From assembly GCA_028023455.1 (NCBI GenBank), contig JAQFVV010000156.1, positions 2,437,236-2,501,235 on the forward strand: a stretch of DNA of 64,000 nucleotides, in the 5' to 3' direction. Numbering within the stretch: the stretch's first letter is position 1; the number at the start of each line of letters is the position of its first letter. Below, piece after piece: positions 15,301 to 30,300 of the stretch. The notes beneath the pieces were generated by a model, which was given only the letters and a program-made list of their open reading frames with translations, searched no databases and had not been told where the DNA came from. The DNA comes from Epiperipatus broadwayi. Lineage: Eukaryota > Onychophora > Udeonychophora > Euonychophora > Peripatidae. The position numbers were made by a program, and so were the translations under genes.

Positions 15301-18300
15301 ATAATAAATGTTTTGTTATAAAATAAAAGTTTCTTATAATAAATGTTTTGTTGAAATAATATCCCATATGAGTTGTTTTATTATATGCGTTTCGATTATC
15401 CATTTCCACACACACATATGTTTAACATAATATAATTATAGAATTTATGGATTTGTCAGTATAGGCCATTTATTTAAACAGTCCAGAGTTAACAGATCTT
15501 AACATTGCAATGACAAAAATATATTTTACTTTGCTTGGAATAGATGATGATGTAGGGTAAAAAGGTACCCAATCCTCATCATTATCTATACTTTATTTAG
15601 TGTAATGATTATCAATTGCACAATAGTCCTTATTACTTAATAGATGCTTATAATATAATTGAATTAATATTATAGAATTGTTATTTATAAATGTTTCTAT
15701 CATCCTATTTGCATCCTATATGACTACCATACCCTATAACCCCAACTGAGCTAAGCCATAGAGTAATATCAACATAAGAATCTTATTAGTAAGTAAAAAA
15801 GCAATTTCAGTTATAAATTTATTCTATCTTGTATAGAATTGGCACCTGGGCATTTATTTGTACATAAAGTGAAATAGGTGAAGAAAGCAGAGGTTACAAT
15901 ATATAGTGAAATTTTGATAGAATAATAAATTCCAAGTAGCTTCGGTTGTATTAAAACATATTCTTGATATCTGGAGTATATAAATATTGCCCTAAATCAC
16001 TTCCACAGAGGTAAAAAAAAAAATGCAGATTTTGCAGTAAAATTGACTAATTTCATTTTCATCCAAGCTTTATAAAAAAAAAATAATAATACATAGATAA
16101 AATCTGTATTTTGGGTAACAGATGCAACATCTAAAGTCTTAAAAAATTTCATTAGAAAGCATCTATCTGTGAATGACACAAACATCAATAGCCTTCCACA
16201 TAGGATTAAAAGTGGATAAAAAGCAATCCCTACATTGTGTGACAGGTTGTAATATAAGAGCACCAAGCTGTCAATATGAGCATGGAGATGTAGGTGATGA
16301 CTCAGGATATCAAGTGATGATTAAGAATCATTCACAAAGTGCATGTATGGTGAGAGAGAGAGTGGTCTGAGTTCACTTTCTGATAAAGGAGGGTTGCATT
16401 AATAAAAATCAAGAAAACTTGACAAAATATATATTTATTTTCAGTAGTTGTCTTTTGGAAAAAACATGTTTTGAAAGTTCAATATTGCTGCTTAACAAAT
16501 GTTTCATTTTATTTATTTAATAAAAAGAAAAATTAGTTATGATGATGTAAATGCAATATGGCTCAAATAATACTCTTGAGAAAAGTAATTCATTTTATTG
16601 ATCAATCATAATTAATATTAGTTATTTGATAATATATAACTTATTATATTATTACTGAATTTACTAAAATTCATTAAATTATATATCTATATTTTTGTTT
16701 TATTTCTGATTACATTCTATTTTTTAGATTATTCATGCTGCAATGGTCAGACAATTTGCCATTACAATTTCTTCTCCTGATATAAAACAATGGATCTTAT
16801 GATTAAATTTATCACTTATTTTTAGAGTTCAAAACATCTTAAAAAAAATCATATATGACATTTCTAGCTACTTCCTAAAAAAAATAAACTTATTGTTTGC
16901 CAAAAATCCACTATAGTATATATTTCACTTACATAAAGCATATCATAAAATTCATGAGAAGTCCTGAAATGCCCCAAAACACAATTCTCACTTTGTTCTT
17001 GAGGTTTTTTGAATATTAAATTCTAACAATTCTTAAGATATTTCAAATTTATGATAAATAATGATCCACTTTAAAATTCTTTTTTTTTTAGTTCAATCCA
17101 CTAATTCTGAAATTTTCTTCTGCCACTGACGATCTGTTAAAAATTATAACAAAGACAAAGTTTACTCCAAAAAATTTTTTGGAATCACCAAATAGCAAAC
17201 AATGGCTGTTTCAGATAACTGAATTATTTTTTCAATTTTATTTAAGATGTTATGTGCCTTTTGATTTCTAGTAGATATAGATAATGTCTTTAGACAATCA
17301 CTGATAAAATGTGCTCTCTATTAATTTCTACATTCATTTATTTAGGAACACAGATTTATAGTATAATGATGCTGCATAATCTGCAATCAAGAAACAAGAA
17401 GCTAAACATGATTGACTTAGAATATTTGTTTGCATTTCCATGGTGTCTGTATAACATAATATGAATAGTGTTGTCTTGAACTTTTTACAATATTTTTTAA
17501 AAAATGAAAACCTTTTGCCCTTACTAATTTAATATAATTATCATGATGCAGAGCTTAATTGTAGCAAGGTGTGGTTTGTCTGTCTGTTTCTTTTAAATGG
17601 ACTTCCAAAAGACTGTTTTGCTAACACAGATGAAGAATGAGCTATTCAAATAAAATATTAATTAGTGAAAAGTATTTATGTCTCATAAAAAATAACAATA
17701 CTATATATATATATAATGAAAGATGTAGTTTTGCTTGTAAATATATTATCAACTGCCATGAATATTAATGGGAAAACAATTTCTGTACCAAATCAAATAT
17801 TTTCTATTTCATTAAAAAATAAAAGATTTCAAATATTGTACTGTATTTTGTGGCTATGTTGGTCAGTGTGTGTATATCTAAATAAACAAAATTTAAAATA
17901 GAAATTTTTTTCTAAAATGGTAAGTCCTACATCCCCTTATTTTACCCGCTTCCACTCTCTCTATCTTTTGACTTTCCTACAAATAAGCACTCTCTTTAAA
18001 ATCATGCAGTATTCTTTTCTTCTCATATTATTATTTTTTATTTTCATCTATCTAGACTAATCAATATTGTATATTCTGCTTTTACATATTTTAAAAGTTT
18101 TATTTTATTCTATTTAAATATATATGTGTATACATAGAAGAGAGTGGAACAAATTTTAAATAAAAGCAAAAAAAAGGTATTTAAAATCGAATCATATGCA
18201 AACAATAATTAATTACATCACATTATTATAGTATAACAATGCAAATGCAAAAGGCTTATTTTATTACTGATAACAATTCAGTTACTTTATTACTTTTTTT

Positions 18301-21300
18301 TTATAATCTATTAATATTTTAGCATTTAAAAAATGTTTTATGCATCAAAAATCTAGTATACCACTCATAAAAATATTTAGTATAATTTACCCTTGCCTCT
18401 CTGAGACCATAAAGGAGGATCCAACTGACCATGTGGAAGAAGACCATTTTCTAGGCAGGATAAAAAAGATAACAAATGACCTCCTTTTGGAAAATGTATA
18501 GGTGGTCTTTGGACTCCATCTTGACCCACAAGAACAATAGTACCTCCAGTATCAGCTAAAAATATATACATAAATTTACAAATGTAGCTAATTTACAAGC
18601 AATAATTAAGTTAAGATACGAATAATATTTTTAATATATATATTTAATGAATATCAAAATAAAATGTTATAACAGTTTTTGTTATAACTTGATGGATAAA
18701 AAAGTGTTATTATTTGATAGCAAAAGTATATCAAAAGATTCTTTAAATCATAAAACCTGTTCTATGTCAGTTCATTTTATACATTTATATATACCACAAA
18801 TAAAAAAAAAAAATCATTTTTTAAATAAACGTTTATATTTCCTTAATTTTCAAAATAAAACATTGATAATATATTTCAGATTTTTAGTGAATAATTTCAA
18901 ACAAATCGTCTACATAATTATATTTTTAAATCTAAAAATTAAATCTTCTTTGAAATTGGAATGCATCATTTATATACATTTTAAATATACATGCAATTTT
19001 TGATAAAACAAAAGTTTTTACAAATTTAAATTTCTCATATATTTTGAAATAAAGGAATGTGGGAAAAAAAAGATGGGAGAGGAAATAAAAACATATCACA
19101 ATAACTACATTGTTACATATTAAATAATCCTGATAATGTAAAATAAAGTCTGTTGAAATTAATCATATTGAGAAAAAAAAGTTAAGAAAGAGAGATGAGT
19201 GACATTTCTAATATAATAAAATAAAATTAAAAAACAAACAAATTAAAACTAATGCTAATCAATTAATATGTATAAACTATTAAAAGAAAAATAGTAATTT
19301 GTTTGTAAAAAAAAAAATAAATTGATTAATTCCACAAGTAAATCCCCTATATTTTTTAATTCCACAAGTAACTTTTACCTCATTCTAAAGAGATAGCTAG
19401 ACAAATAGGTCTATAATAATTGTTTATATTTTACAGTGATATGATAATAAGGTGAAATTATTCTTACCCTGTTGATGACAATGAAGATACACAATATCAT
19501 CTAAGTTAACTGTCAGTGCATAGTCCCAGTAAATGCTATAAAAAAAATTTTTTTTTAAATATGATTTGAGACAAAATTTTTATATATAAATATTATATAG
19601 AACTACACACAAATGCAATAATTATTTTTAAAGAAACTATTTTAAATATACAAAATAAAATCTTCAATATTATTGATAAAATATAATTTAGAACTATATC
19701 GATAATTATTTAATAGTTTTATTTTTAAGTATTTATTGATATCATTATAAATTATATTTTATTATTAATGTTGAGTCTATTTTAGATATACATATATAAC
19801 AGCCTTTAAGGAATATAGTAGATATACATATATAACAGTCTTTAAGGAATATAGTAGTTCAAATTAAAAATAATTTTTAATAGTCTTTACAAAACCAATC
19901 AAGTTGTTGTCAATCTTTAAAAATGTTTAAATAAGATCTAATTTATTTTCTCTGAGCTATTAATTCATGAAGCTAAAATAACAATTTACAAAACAAAATA
20001 ACAATTTGTACATTTTATAGTTTTTTTTTTCCCTTTTATTATTTTTCAGAGACCAAGATTCTGATAATTGGTGGAAATTTTCATGAAGACTTAGAAAACT
20101 TCTCAACAAATGCCATCTCACTCAATTTATCCAACTATGTCTGCCTTTGCATCCCATTTTTATTAAGCTCTAATTTCTAATGGTGCTAAAAATACTAATA
20201 ATATTGAAAATGTATAATTTGCAAATTTTAAGTCTGTGGAAATTTTTGTACGACCAGGTAATTTTAAACAAAAATGAATAAAATCAACATGTTTCTACAG
20301 TATCCTCTTTTAGTATGCTAACTCATTCATTAGATATCATGTTACAAAGTTGATTAGCTAAAAAGTAGTCACTGACTCATCAACTTTAATCATCCATGAC
20401 TAATCGAAGGTTGTTATAAAAAAACAATAAATAAAAAATTTTTTAATCTTCATATCCCCACTATTATTTTAGAAATCATTGTCACATATCTTAGATATAC
20501 TAATCCAATAGAAAATGTGTGAAACTTCATTGAAATATCTGTCAACCATACTCATTTTGAATGGACAATAAAATAATTTTCCTTTCTAGGACTATTATTA
20601 TTTCTTTTAAATTCATTTTTCATGCAGGAAAATTTTTGATGCACTATATATTGAAGCTATATATATATGTAAATGTATATATACTTCATGTTCGCATGTA
20701 AAAAAATTAGATACAAAATTTAAATTCAAAAATTCTAATAAATTTTTAAAAAATAAAAATTAAATATCTATTATAAATGCACAGATAGAGATATACAGTA
20801 TAATTAACTATAGTTATTTTATGTTAAATGCAAAATATTTTTCTAAAATTTAAAAAAGATATTAGATTCTAAATTTAACTTAAAAGTAGTTTAAAAGAAA
20901 AAAGGTGTTTTTCTTTTAACAATAAAAAAATTGAAAATGACACTCTAGGAAAAGTAATTAAAATGCATGTAAACAGATTGCTAGATTAAAATTTAGGAAA
21001 TAAATGATTAAAATAATTTAATTAAAAAGGCTGTTATTCCTCAGTGAAAGTAATAGAGTTATCTATGCAATAGTTCAAAGGATCCAAATGACAAGAGATC
21101 AATCAAAATTTAACAGATAAGATAACTCCAAATCATATAAATAATGCTGGAAATTATGTTCAAGATTATCTTTCTATTATTCTATCTTGATCCAGTCAGT
21201 GAATATTATTCTGGGTTCATTATTAATATTATTCTATCTTTGGTCTTTTATCTTTCCATCATTATTCTGCAATAATATATGCTAGCTCCTGTAAGATTTT

Positions 21301-24300
21301 CATGCAAGAGTAGAGAAACTGTTATCTAGCTTGCTTTGTCAAATTGACAAACCATTGCTGACTTCCAAAGGAGAAGTTATCTGTGTAAGAAGAACCATCC
21401 AAACTTGTGTTCATTATGTATCCACCTTAGAAGAAAAGTCTGATGTCCAGTACTACAGAAAGAACAGCTCCAAACAAGACCTAATTAATATGTATGCATC
21501 CAAAACGAATGTGAAATAGTGATTTAAACCTTCACCCACCATAACTATGGTTTTAAAGAATCAATGCTGCCAATACCTAACGATTGAACCTGAATATTTG
21601 AAAGAATAAGTATAACTTTTAAACTAATCTTTAGTTTATTATTGTCTCCTAGTTAATAAAATATGTTAATGAATAGTTATGTAATTAATCTGTTTATGAG
21701 CAGAAATGGCAAGAAATTGTAGTTTGTTTTATTTAAATATAATGCAACAATTTAGCTGGTGCTAATTGTAATAAATTAGTTTATAAAAGGCAATTAGCTT
21801 ATAATCACAGCCTCTTTTAGTTTGTTTTATTTAAATATAATGCAACAATTTAGCTGGTGCTAATTGTAATAAATTAGTTTATAAAAGGCAATTAGCTTAT
21901 AATGACAGCCTCTTGCCATGCTATTAAAAGGGGTATATTATTTAAATCATTATTTCTACTTTATGAACATGTTAAAGCAGTAAATTTATTAAATTACAAA
22001 TGGAGTTCAATCGCACTGCATAGACAAGCTAGATTGGGTTCTGTTAAATAGATGTTAGTTTTAGGTAACTAGTATTGAATTATTATTGATAAGAATATAT
22101 GTCTGGTATCCATCAATTTGGGTTATGAGTTCCATCTGACTCTCATTCTTATATAACACATCATTTATGACTGCTGATATGTGGTAGATGATCAATTCCT
22201 ATCAAATGCCATCCATTTTACTTTCATATATGTTCAGTGATATGTATGCACTTGCTGGTCACTGTATGCTATATATCCGGTAGAAGGTTAATTCCTACCA
22301 TAAGCATACAATTATCACATGTATTGGTTCTTATATAACTATTGTAATACAAATGTGAATCCCGTATTTCACAATTATTTTATTACCTATTGCAAAATAA
22401 TAACCTGTAATTGATCACAACAGACAAGTAATAGGATCAGCCTTGATTAATAAGCTTATATCAGTTAGCCTATATACAGCACGTATGAAGATAATAAAGA
22501 GCAGGTCGATGTCTATGCAGTAGATTGGAATCAATTCAGACAATTAACATTAGTAGTATCAAATAGGTATTACTTTAAAATATTGAATTGTTACATATGA
22601 TAGATTATGTCTGTGCATAATTAAAATAATACTAATAAAACTTGGAAAGGTTTATTTACCATAAATGAATTTATAAATTAATTAATTATAAAGTCATGCC
22701 CTGTGTTTATTGTATTATATGTGAGTAATAAATTTGTCTCATAATTTTTGGCATTTTATAATCTTTATTTGTAATCAACAATTTAGGTAATTATTAGGAG
22801 TCTCTTGTTTTCTCCCTGATCTTAGCAGGTTTTAAAAGAAAATGTTAGTATTCTGTGATGCCAGAATGTGGAATGCACATGTAGATTGCCCTCGGGTGAT
22901 TTGCACATATGTTGTGCAATTCTGACAGTTGCAAAATATAAGCAAATGTTTTTGGAAGATGAATTCCATTATTATAAATTGATTATAATGTTACTTTATA
23001 TAATACATGTTAAATTAAATAACATTGTACACAATAAAAATAGGAGGAAAAACTAAATAAATACACGATATAATTTCTGAATGCAAAACTCCATATATAA
23101 GGGGACTGAAAATTATTTTAACTAATAGTATCTTCAACATTTAAAAATACTTGAAAGAGATCTAAGTCTGATTCGTTTCTCTATCAAAGTACATGATAAT
23201 AATCAATAAAAATAATATAATAGCTAGCATTTCAGTACTATTTCAATCAGCAACATACTTTCCTTATAGCTTATACTTTAATAAATTATAAAAATGTGTA
23301 CAATACTTAAATCTTTGGTTTCTTTTTATTTTCAATCTATTTGTTGAAAGTGATGAAAAACTTTTTTTTGTCTTTTAATATTTCTTCCAGCATTTAATTT
23401 ATCATATTATATCTTCATTTACATTTTCGAGCTTTTTTTCTTGGTAATTTTCAATTGTGTTTCCAGAATACATATTTCACTGAAATTTATCCAACATATT
23501 CTTCCTAATAGCAAAAATATTTTTTTCTTGATATTAATTCTCGATTAGTCTATTCATTGTATAAATGAGAACAGAACTAGCATGTGATTTAATAGACTCC
23601 ATGAAATTCCAATAGCATTTTTATTCTTAAAATGTAAAAACTGTATAGATATTATTTTTACAAAAAAACAAAAACAAAAACAATACTAATTTTAAAAGTG
23701 TTTCCTTTTATATATTGTAAGATTATCTTATTTCTCAGAATTATCATTCTTCTTCCTTATTCATGAAGTCATTTTTTGTCTTTAGAATATTGCAAGCTGG
23801 ATTTTTTTAATAAGAATAAGTTAGATAGGCTTGACTGTAATTGAAAATGTTTGTTTTATCAAAAAGTTTTAGGAACAGAAAATAATTGATTTGTATTATG
23901 GTGAGAAGAAAAATGCAAATATTTAACTATGACCTTGATTTTTAGAGAAACTAAGAGACAACATTATTTAATTCATCAATTAAAAAAATAAATCATAAAC
24001 AATGGCTAAAACATAGTATATTCATTATTCAGTCTTATGGGAGAACTATTCCTGGTGATTTTTTAAAATTTTTAAATACCTGCTACAATATTAAGGTTAC
24101 TATGGAAACAAAAAACAAATGATCTCTATTTTTAAACATAATAATTAAAAATATATAGATGGTTTGTTGTACACAAAATACATACACAAAAAAAATATAT
24201 TGATAGATAGGTGCATTTATTTTCTCATCATTATCCAGCTCATTTATTTATATAACTAAAACCCTTTAAGATAGAACCAAAGATATTTCTGATGAAAGTC

Positions 24301-27300
24301 ATACTGACTAGGTGTTTACTCTTATTAAAAAAAGATGTACTTTCTTTAAACCAGTGGTGTGCAATGTTTGTGTACTTGCGACTCTTTTCCTCGGATGAAA
24401 ATTTGATGCGACCCATTATTTGCCTAAATTATATGTAAGTATGAAAGGATAATTATAATAAAACTATAGTTTTAATTAATACTTCAAGAAAAAGAATGGT
24501 ATTGAAATTTCATAGTATCTACGAGATTCCATGTTGAACTACTAAACATCACATGATCACTATTTCTTATAGCTTGCTCATAACTGTTATTAAAACAGGC
24601 AAAATTTTCCAACCAGTAGTGCCACTCAGTGCAAGCCAGAATAATCAATGGATGCCAGAAGGCTTGTGCATAAAATCCCTATCTAGTGCCTACTCATTCA
24701 ATATCCTCAGAATAGTTTTTAGCTTGTGGCTTTCATCAGTGAGGAGTCTTGGATCTGAGAGCACTGCATCTAAATCCGTAGGATTTAATGCAACCCCCCA
24801 GCAGCCACCTTTTATCTTTACTTAACTATAAAACTATGACAATAAAATTAAAAACACAATATTTTCAATCCAAACTCATTAACTTATATAGTCATTTCAG
24901 TACCCATATATTTTGGTGTCTTTGGGTTTTTAATAACCATAGCCACCACTATCCTATTAGGCAGGATTAGTATTAAATCACTAACCATCACATGATCACC
25001 ATTTCTACCAGAGTAATCAATGGATTTTATGCACAAGCCTTCTGGCATTCATTGATTACTCTGGCTTGCACCGAGTGGCACTTCTGTATGGAGAGTTTTG
25101 CCTGTTTTTATAACAGTTATGAGCAAGAATAAGAAATGGTGATCACATGATATTTAGTGGTTTAAAACGAATCCTGCCTGACACCAAAATGTATGGGTAC
25201 TGAACTGAGTTCAGACCTATATGACTATATAAGCTAATGATCTTGGATTAAAAATATTATTGTGTTTTCAATTTTATTCTCATAGTTTTGTAGTTAAATA
25301 GAGATAAAAGGTGGCTGTTGAAGGGTTGCATTAGATCCTAAGATCTAAGTGCAGTGCTCTCAGATCCAAGGCTCCTCACTGATGAAAGCCACAAGCTTGA
25401 AACTAGTCTGGGGGATATTGGATGAGAAGGCACTAGATAGGGATTTTATGCACAACCTTCTGGCATCCATTGCTTACTCTGGCTTGAACTGGGTGTCACT
25501 ACTGTATGGAGAGTTTTGCCTGTTTTAAATTCCATGTTGTTCCTATTTTCATCCATACAACAAACAGATCTAACAATTAGAGCAAAATCTAATGGTTTAA
25601 CTACTAATTCATGCATTAAATTAACAAAACACGACATTAATTTCAAAGAAAGCTTTTTTATGGTGAAAACTGACCAATAAATACAAGATAATTATAAATT
25701 ATGAAAATTTTTAAAAAACCTAATGGCAAAAATAATAAATGAGAACAAAAAAATTTTCAAAACCCCAACTAAGCAATTTTGAAAATAAAAGACAAGGAAA
25801 CAGAAAAAAAAAAAAGGATTTAAAACCCTGTATACATTTTTACAACTTATGTAAGCTATGAAAAAGATACAATGTGATCATATTCAAACTTCAATTCCTA
25901 ATTATATTATCTCCCAAAATTACTATCACATACTTAGATAAAAAAACTTTTTAACCAACTTCAAAATGCACAGCTGAGAAATACATACAGCTAACCAAGG
26001 TTTCAATCAAGATATGTACTTATCAAAATAGTTTTCAAGTATATACAGTTTCCCATTCAAATATCATATCAATATAAAAATATTTAAATGAAAGTATATA
26101 CTATAAACCTGAATCCCTTAAAATTTTACTCTTAAGAAAAACTACTACCAAAATAATAAAAACTTGTAAAAATAAAAAAATAAATAAATATAATTTTATT
26201 AAGTTATTGTAATATATCCAGTTTAGTGCAGTTATGATGTGTTCTATATTAAGTTGAAAACTCCATATAGTGGATAATAGTTCACTGTTTACAAGTTTTG
26301 TTTGCAATACCATCTATTGCTTAGTACGCTATATTGTAAATATGTAGTACTTTTCAATGCATATATATACAATATATATATAACTAAAACCTCTAATAGT
26401 TTATAAAATATAATTGTTGTTTTTTATGATGACAAAAAAAAAAAGTAATTTTATTTTCTAATAATGTGAAAGGGAGCTTATGATTTTAGAACAAAATTCT
26501 TTTCTCCTGAAGTATAAATATCTTTATGTATTTTAATCAATAAACAATATATTTGAATCTACTATTACTTTATAATTCACTTATCTGATTAATTTCCTTA
26601 AGAACAATATATATATATTTAAAAAACTTTTAATTCCCTTTTCCTCAAGCCTTTTTAAATTTCTTTTAATATAATATCACAATATCACTTCTAAAAATAT
26701 GCCTGATAATAAAAAATTTTGCATGTTAGGGGTGAAACTTTCTTCAGAAATAAATATTTTATCAATCAACTTTGTGAAAATTTCTATATTTAAATATTTT
26801 TCAAATTTACTTCTGTTCTAAATAGTGTATTAATGATTGTATTTTTATACTTGACAATCTTATCTTTATGTATTATAAAAGTTCAATATCCAAGAAATTT
26901 AGAATACTACTATTCTAACGATACCAGATTTAAAAAGATCATTTAGTATTGATAGAATTACCAAATATCTTATTTCAAAAGTATATGACTACTATTTGAC
27001 TTTGTTTTGTTATTTTTGAACAAAAATAAATGTTTTCTTTCTATAGTTTTAAATTTTAATCTTTTTAGAATATTGTCTATTTACAAAATATCAAAAAATT
27101 GAATCATATATATTGTACACCTATATGTACATTATATATGTATTGTGACACATACCCACGAAAAACAAGATAGCTAGCAATGCAAATAATATAAAGTAGA
27201 TAAAGACCAGAAAATAAACAAAAATCGAATCAGAAAGGATTAAATAAAAAAAAGCAGTTGAATTTTATAAAACAGTAATAAATCTGAATGACGGCATGTG

Positions 27301-30300
27301 TGATTGATTAGTATTAATTTATGGGGTGAATGATTGCTATATTTACAAAATTTTAATGTTTATTATAGTGAGATTTATCTATATATGTATCCTAAATATA
27401 TACATTTTAAGGACAAATGGATATTGACTTCCGAAGGTAAAGCTTTATGTATTTAATTCCCATCAGAAAAGATTTTTATGACTTTATTTGCAGAGATCAT
27501 TCATCACTATTATATTATAAAGTTGCATTGATGAAAACTGTATTAAAAAGTGATCTCTTCATGCAAATAATGCAGAAGAAAAATATCAACAACTGCAATT
27601 TTACAGAAAAGTTCAGTCATAGAACACAGGTGTACATATGATAGCAAATTAAGGGGGAGGGGGAATACAGACACTACTTTTTGTAAATTATGTAATTCTT
27701 AAACAATTGTTGAACATTGAATTTGGGTAAAAAGATAAATAATTAATCAATATAAACTAATTAATAGCAATGAGCTAGGATTTGGCAAAACACTTCCAGA
27801 ATCATAGTGCTGAATAAAATTATATAGTACAGGTATATTTATATCATATTTAAATGAGGTACATTATGTAAATAAGGCAATTAGATATTCAATTTTCCAG
27901 ACAATGGAACACACAAATCCTTTTTATTGATGGAATGTGGATCCTTTAAAATTGCCCAAGCCTTTTTGTGCTTTCTTTTCCCTATTGTCTCTTTATGAGC
28001 AAATCGTTCTAACATTGAACGGAGAAAATGTATGATCTGTGGCACATTCATGGTCAAGAAAGACCGATTTGTATTTAGTTTTTGTTTAGCTCTGTTGTAA
28101 TGATATGTGTGTTAGGCAATTCTGTGGATCCATTTGCACAAGATTCCTCATAATACAGAGAGCAATTCTGTGGATCCATTTGTACAAGATTCTCCATTAA
28201 TACAGAAAGCTGCAGGATGGATCAGAACATGCAATTTTATAGTCCACCTAAGGAGCATATGCCACAGGTATTTTGTCTTGGGTTATTGTTCAATAAATTT
28301 TTAAGTGATGGCTTGAAAGCAGAAAGGGTACAGATAATGAAGTTATGGGAGAATAGGTATTAACAAAGTGAATCTACAGAAAGTGAGTTATTAGTTTTTA
28401 TGCTGGGTTTGCGAAAAGATAAGGGGGATTTAGATATAAAGACCATAGAGTTGACAAAGATTATGTTGTGGAAATGGGGCAGAATATGGGAAGACTTAGA
28501 GTGGGGAATGGAAAATAAAATGGCTAACAGGCTTATCTGGGCATAATTGCTGAGATATTCTTGACTTTGTTTAAGGAGAAGCCAAATACATCACATCACA
28601 TATGACAAAGATTATGTTGTGGAAATGGGATGGAGCACAATATGGGAAAATTTAGAGTGGGGAATAGTGGCTAACAGGTTTATCTGGGCATAATTGCTGA
28701 GATATTCTTGACTTCGTTTAAGGAGAGGCCATAATACATCACATCACACAAATAGATCCATGAGAATTTCCAACATGCATATCGATATAGCAAAGCTAAA
28801 CAAAAGACTGAATACAAATCTATCTTTCTTGATCATGATTGTGCCACATTTTCTCCATTCAATGTTAGAATGATTTTTTCAGGAAGAGATAATAGGAAAA
28901 AAAAATACAAAGATGCTTGGGCATTTGCAAAAGATCCACATTCCATCAACAAAAAGAATTGTGTGTTCCATTGTCTGGAAAATGGAATATCTAATTGCCT
29001 TATTTGCATATTGTGCTTCATATACATATTATATAAGTGTACCTATCCTGCATAATTTTATTCAGCACTATGATTCTGGAAGTGTTTTGCTAAAAGCTAA
29101 TTCAGTGCTATTAATTAGTTTATATTTATTAATTGTTTACCTTTTCAACCAAAGTTGAAGTCAGTGTTTAATAATTAAATTTAAATAAGGAAAAATATTA
29201 TGTATTTTTGCCTAAAAGAAAAAAAAAAAATAAAGATTTAGAAAAGTTAAATAATTTTATTATTTTAAATAAATTCTCTGTGCTTAATTAAATTTCTGAT
29301 TAACAATATATTAATAAGATATGAATGGTATTTTAAGAAATGCTAATTAAAATTATAGAATAAATAAGAATAAGCATTCTTATCATTTTTTTTTTTGAAG
29401 GATACATATTGTACAAGTATCTGATTTTGGTGAAACAGTATTTATCTGACATATAAATGACATTTTTATAAAAGAACTCAAGATTGGATTCTCTGTAATG
29501 GAAACTTGTTGTAATGATCTTTAAATAATATGTAACTATTAGAATAAATAAGTTATACCTTTCAAAAAAAAAAAAGAGACTAAAGATGGTTAATTTCAAT
29601 GTGCATTATTGCAATAGTTATTTCCACAATTATCATTCAACAGGCTAGTTCTTCTTGTTTTAGAAGTTCTATAATGTGAAAAGAATAACATCAGACAAGT
29701 TGGAACTTGATTTTAAAAAAATTACCAAATTAAGATAAAGTTATGTAGCTGCTTCTGAAGCAATATTTCTTAGTATATTCTGTAAAGACAGAATTATTGC
29801 ATAATTCCCACTCACCTCTCATAATATATGTATAACTAATTATTCATTATTATAAATAATAAGACCAAAATAATATTTAATTTAGATATATATCCAAAAA
29901 TTTATTTAGAGATCCTTAGGAATTAGAAAGATGAATGATTAATTTCATAGCATTAAAGGTAAATAGCCCAATTTCTTAATAATAACGAACTATCATCATC
30001 ATTTTCATTAATTATCAATCTATTGCAAAATGAAGGTTTCTTCCAAGTTTAACCCAGTTTCTCCAATCTCTAGTTTCTCTTCTCTACATCTCTCCAGCAC
30101 ACTACCATATTTTAGACACTCCCCTCATATGTAGTCTCTTTCAACTTCATCACATCATTCAATATTTATGAGACTGTTCATTCTGGATGAAAACATCAAA
30201 ATTTCTGACATTTCATTTGATTTTACTTTTGCCATTATTAGATCTAGCAGAGTAACCATAAATATGACACGAAAACATTGAAAGTATACTTGGTACAATA

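Larger units (their letters stand above)
9967..18390 (-). other. SGSM intron between exons f and g
   Basis: 8,424-bp intron. It contains the 393-bp repeat copy at 11256-11648 and a short tandem duplication at 15290-15355. The stretch of about 12.6-14.9 kb is richer in G than C on the plus strand, unlike its surroundings, but shows no recognisable protein. Short ORFs here look like chance. Confidence 0.8.
27733..29142. mobile_element. Foldback element, 1.4 kb, with ~350-bp inverted arms
   Basis: The left arm 27733-28090 and right arm 28795-29142 are inverted copies over most of their length. Shared blocks include 'acttccagaatcatagtgct', 'aaggcaattagatattc', 'ccagacaatggaacacac' and 'gctaaacaaaa'. 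The roughly 700-bp middle is built of two tandem duplications (28116-28207 and 28453-28750). No transposase motif is recognised. The central part is G-rich on the plus strand and has short open stretches of unknown meaning. Confidence 0.85.

Noticed and set aside
16173-16370. 65-codon ORF with varied composition (Cys, His, Gly).
   Set aside because: No motif, no splice context and no match to any family I know; length is within chance.
18647-19003. 118-codon plus-strand ORF, one of the longest in the window.
   Set aside because: Sits in the short intron between two solid SGSM exons and is nearly all I/K/F/N/Y/L codons, as random AT-rich sequence gives.
24553-24825. 90-codon plus-strand ORF.
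   Set aside because: It lies wholly in a copy of the palindromic repeat; the other copies have stops in the same frame.
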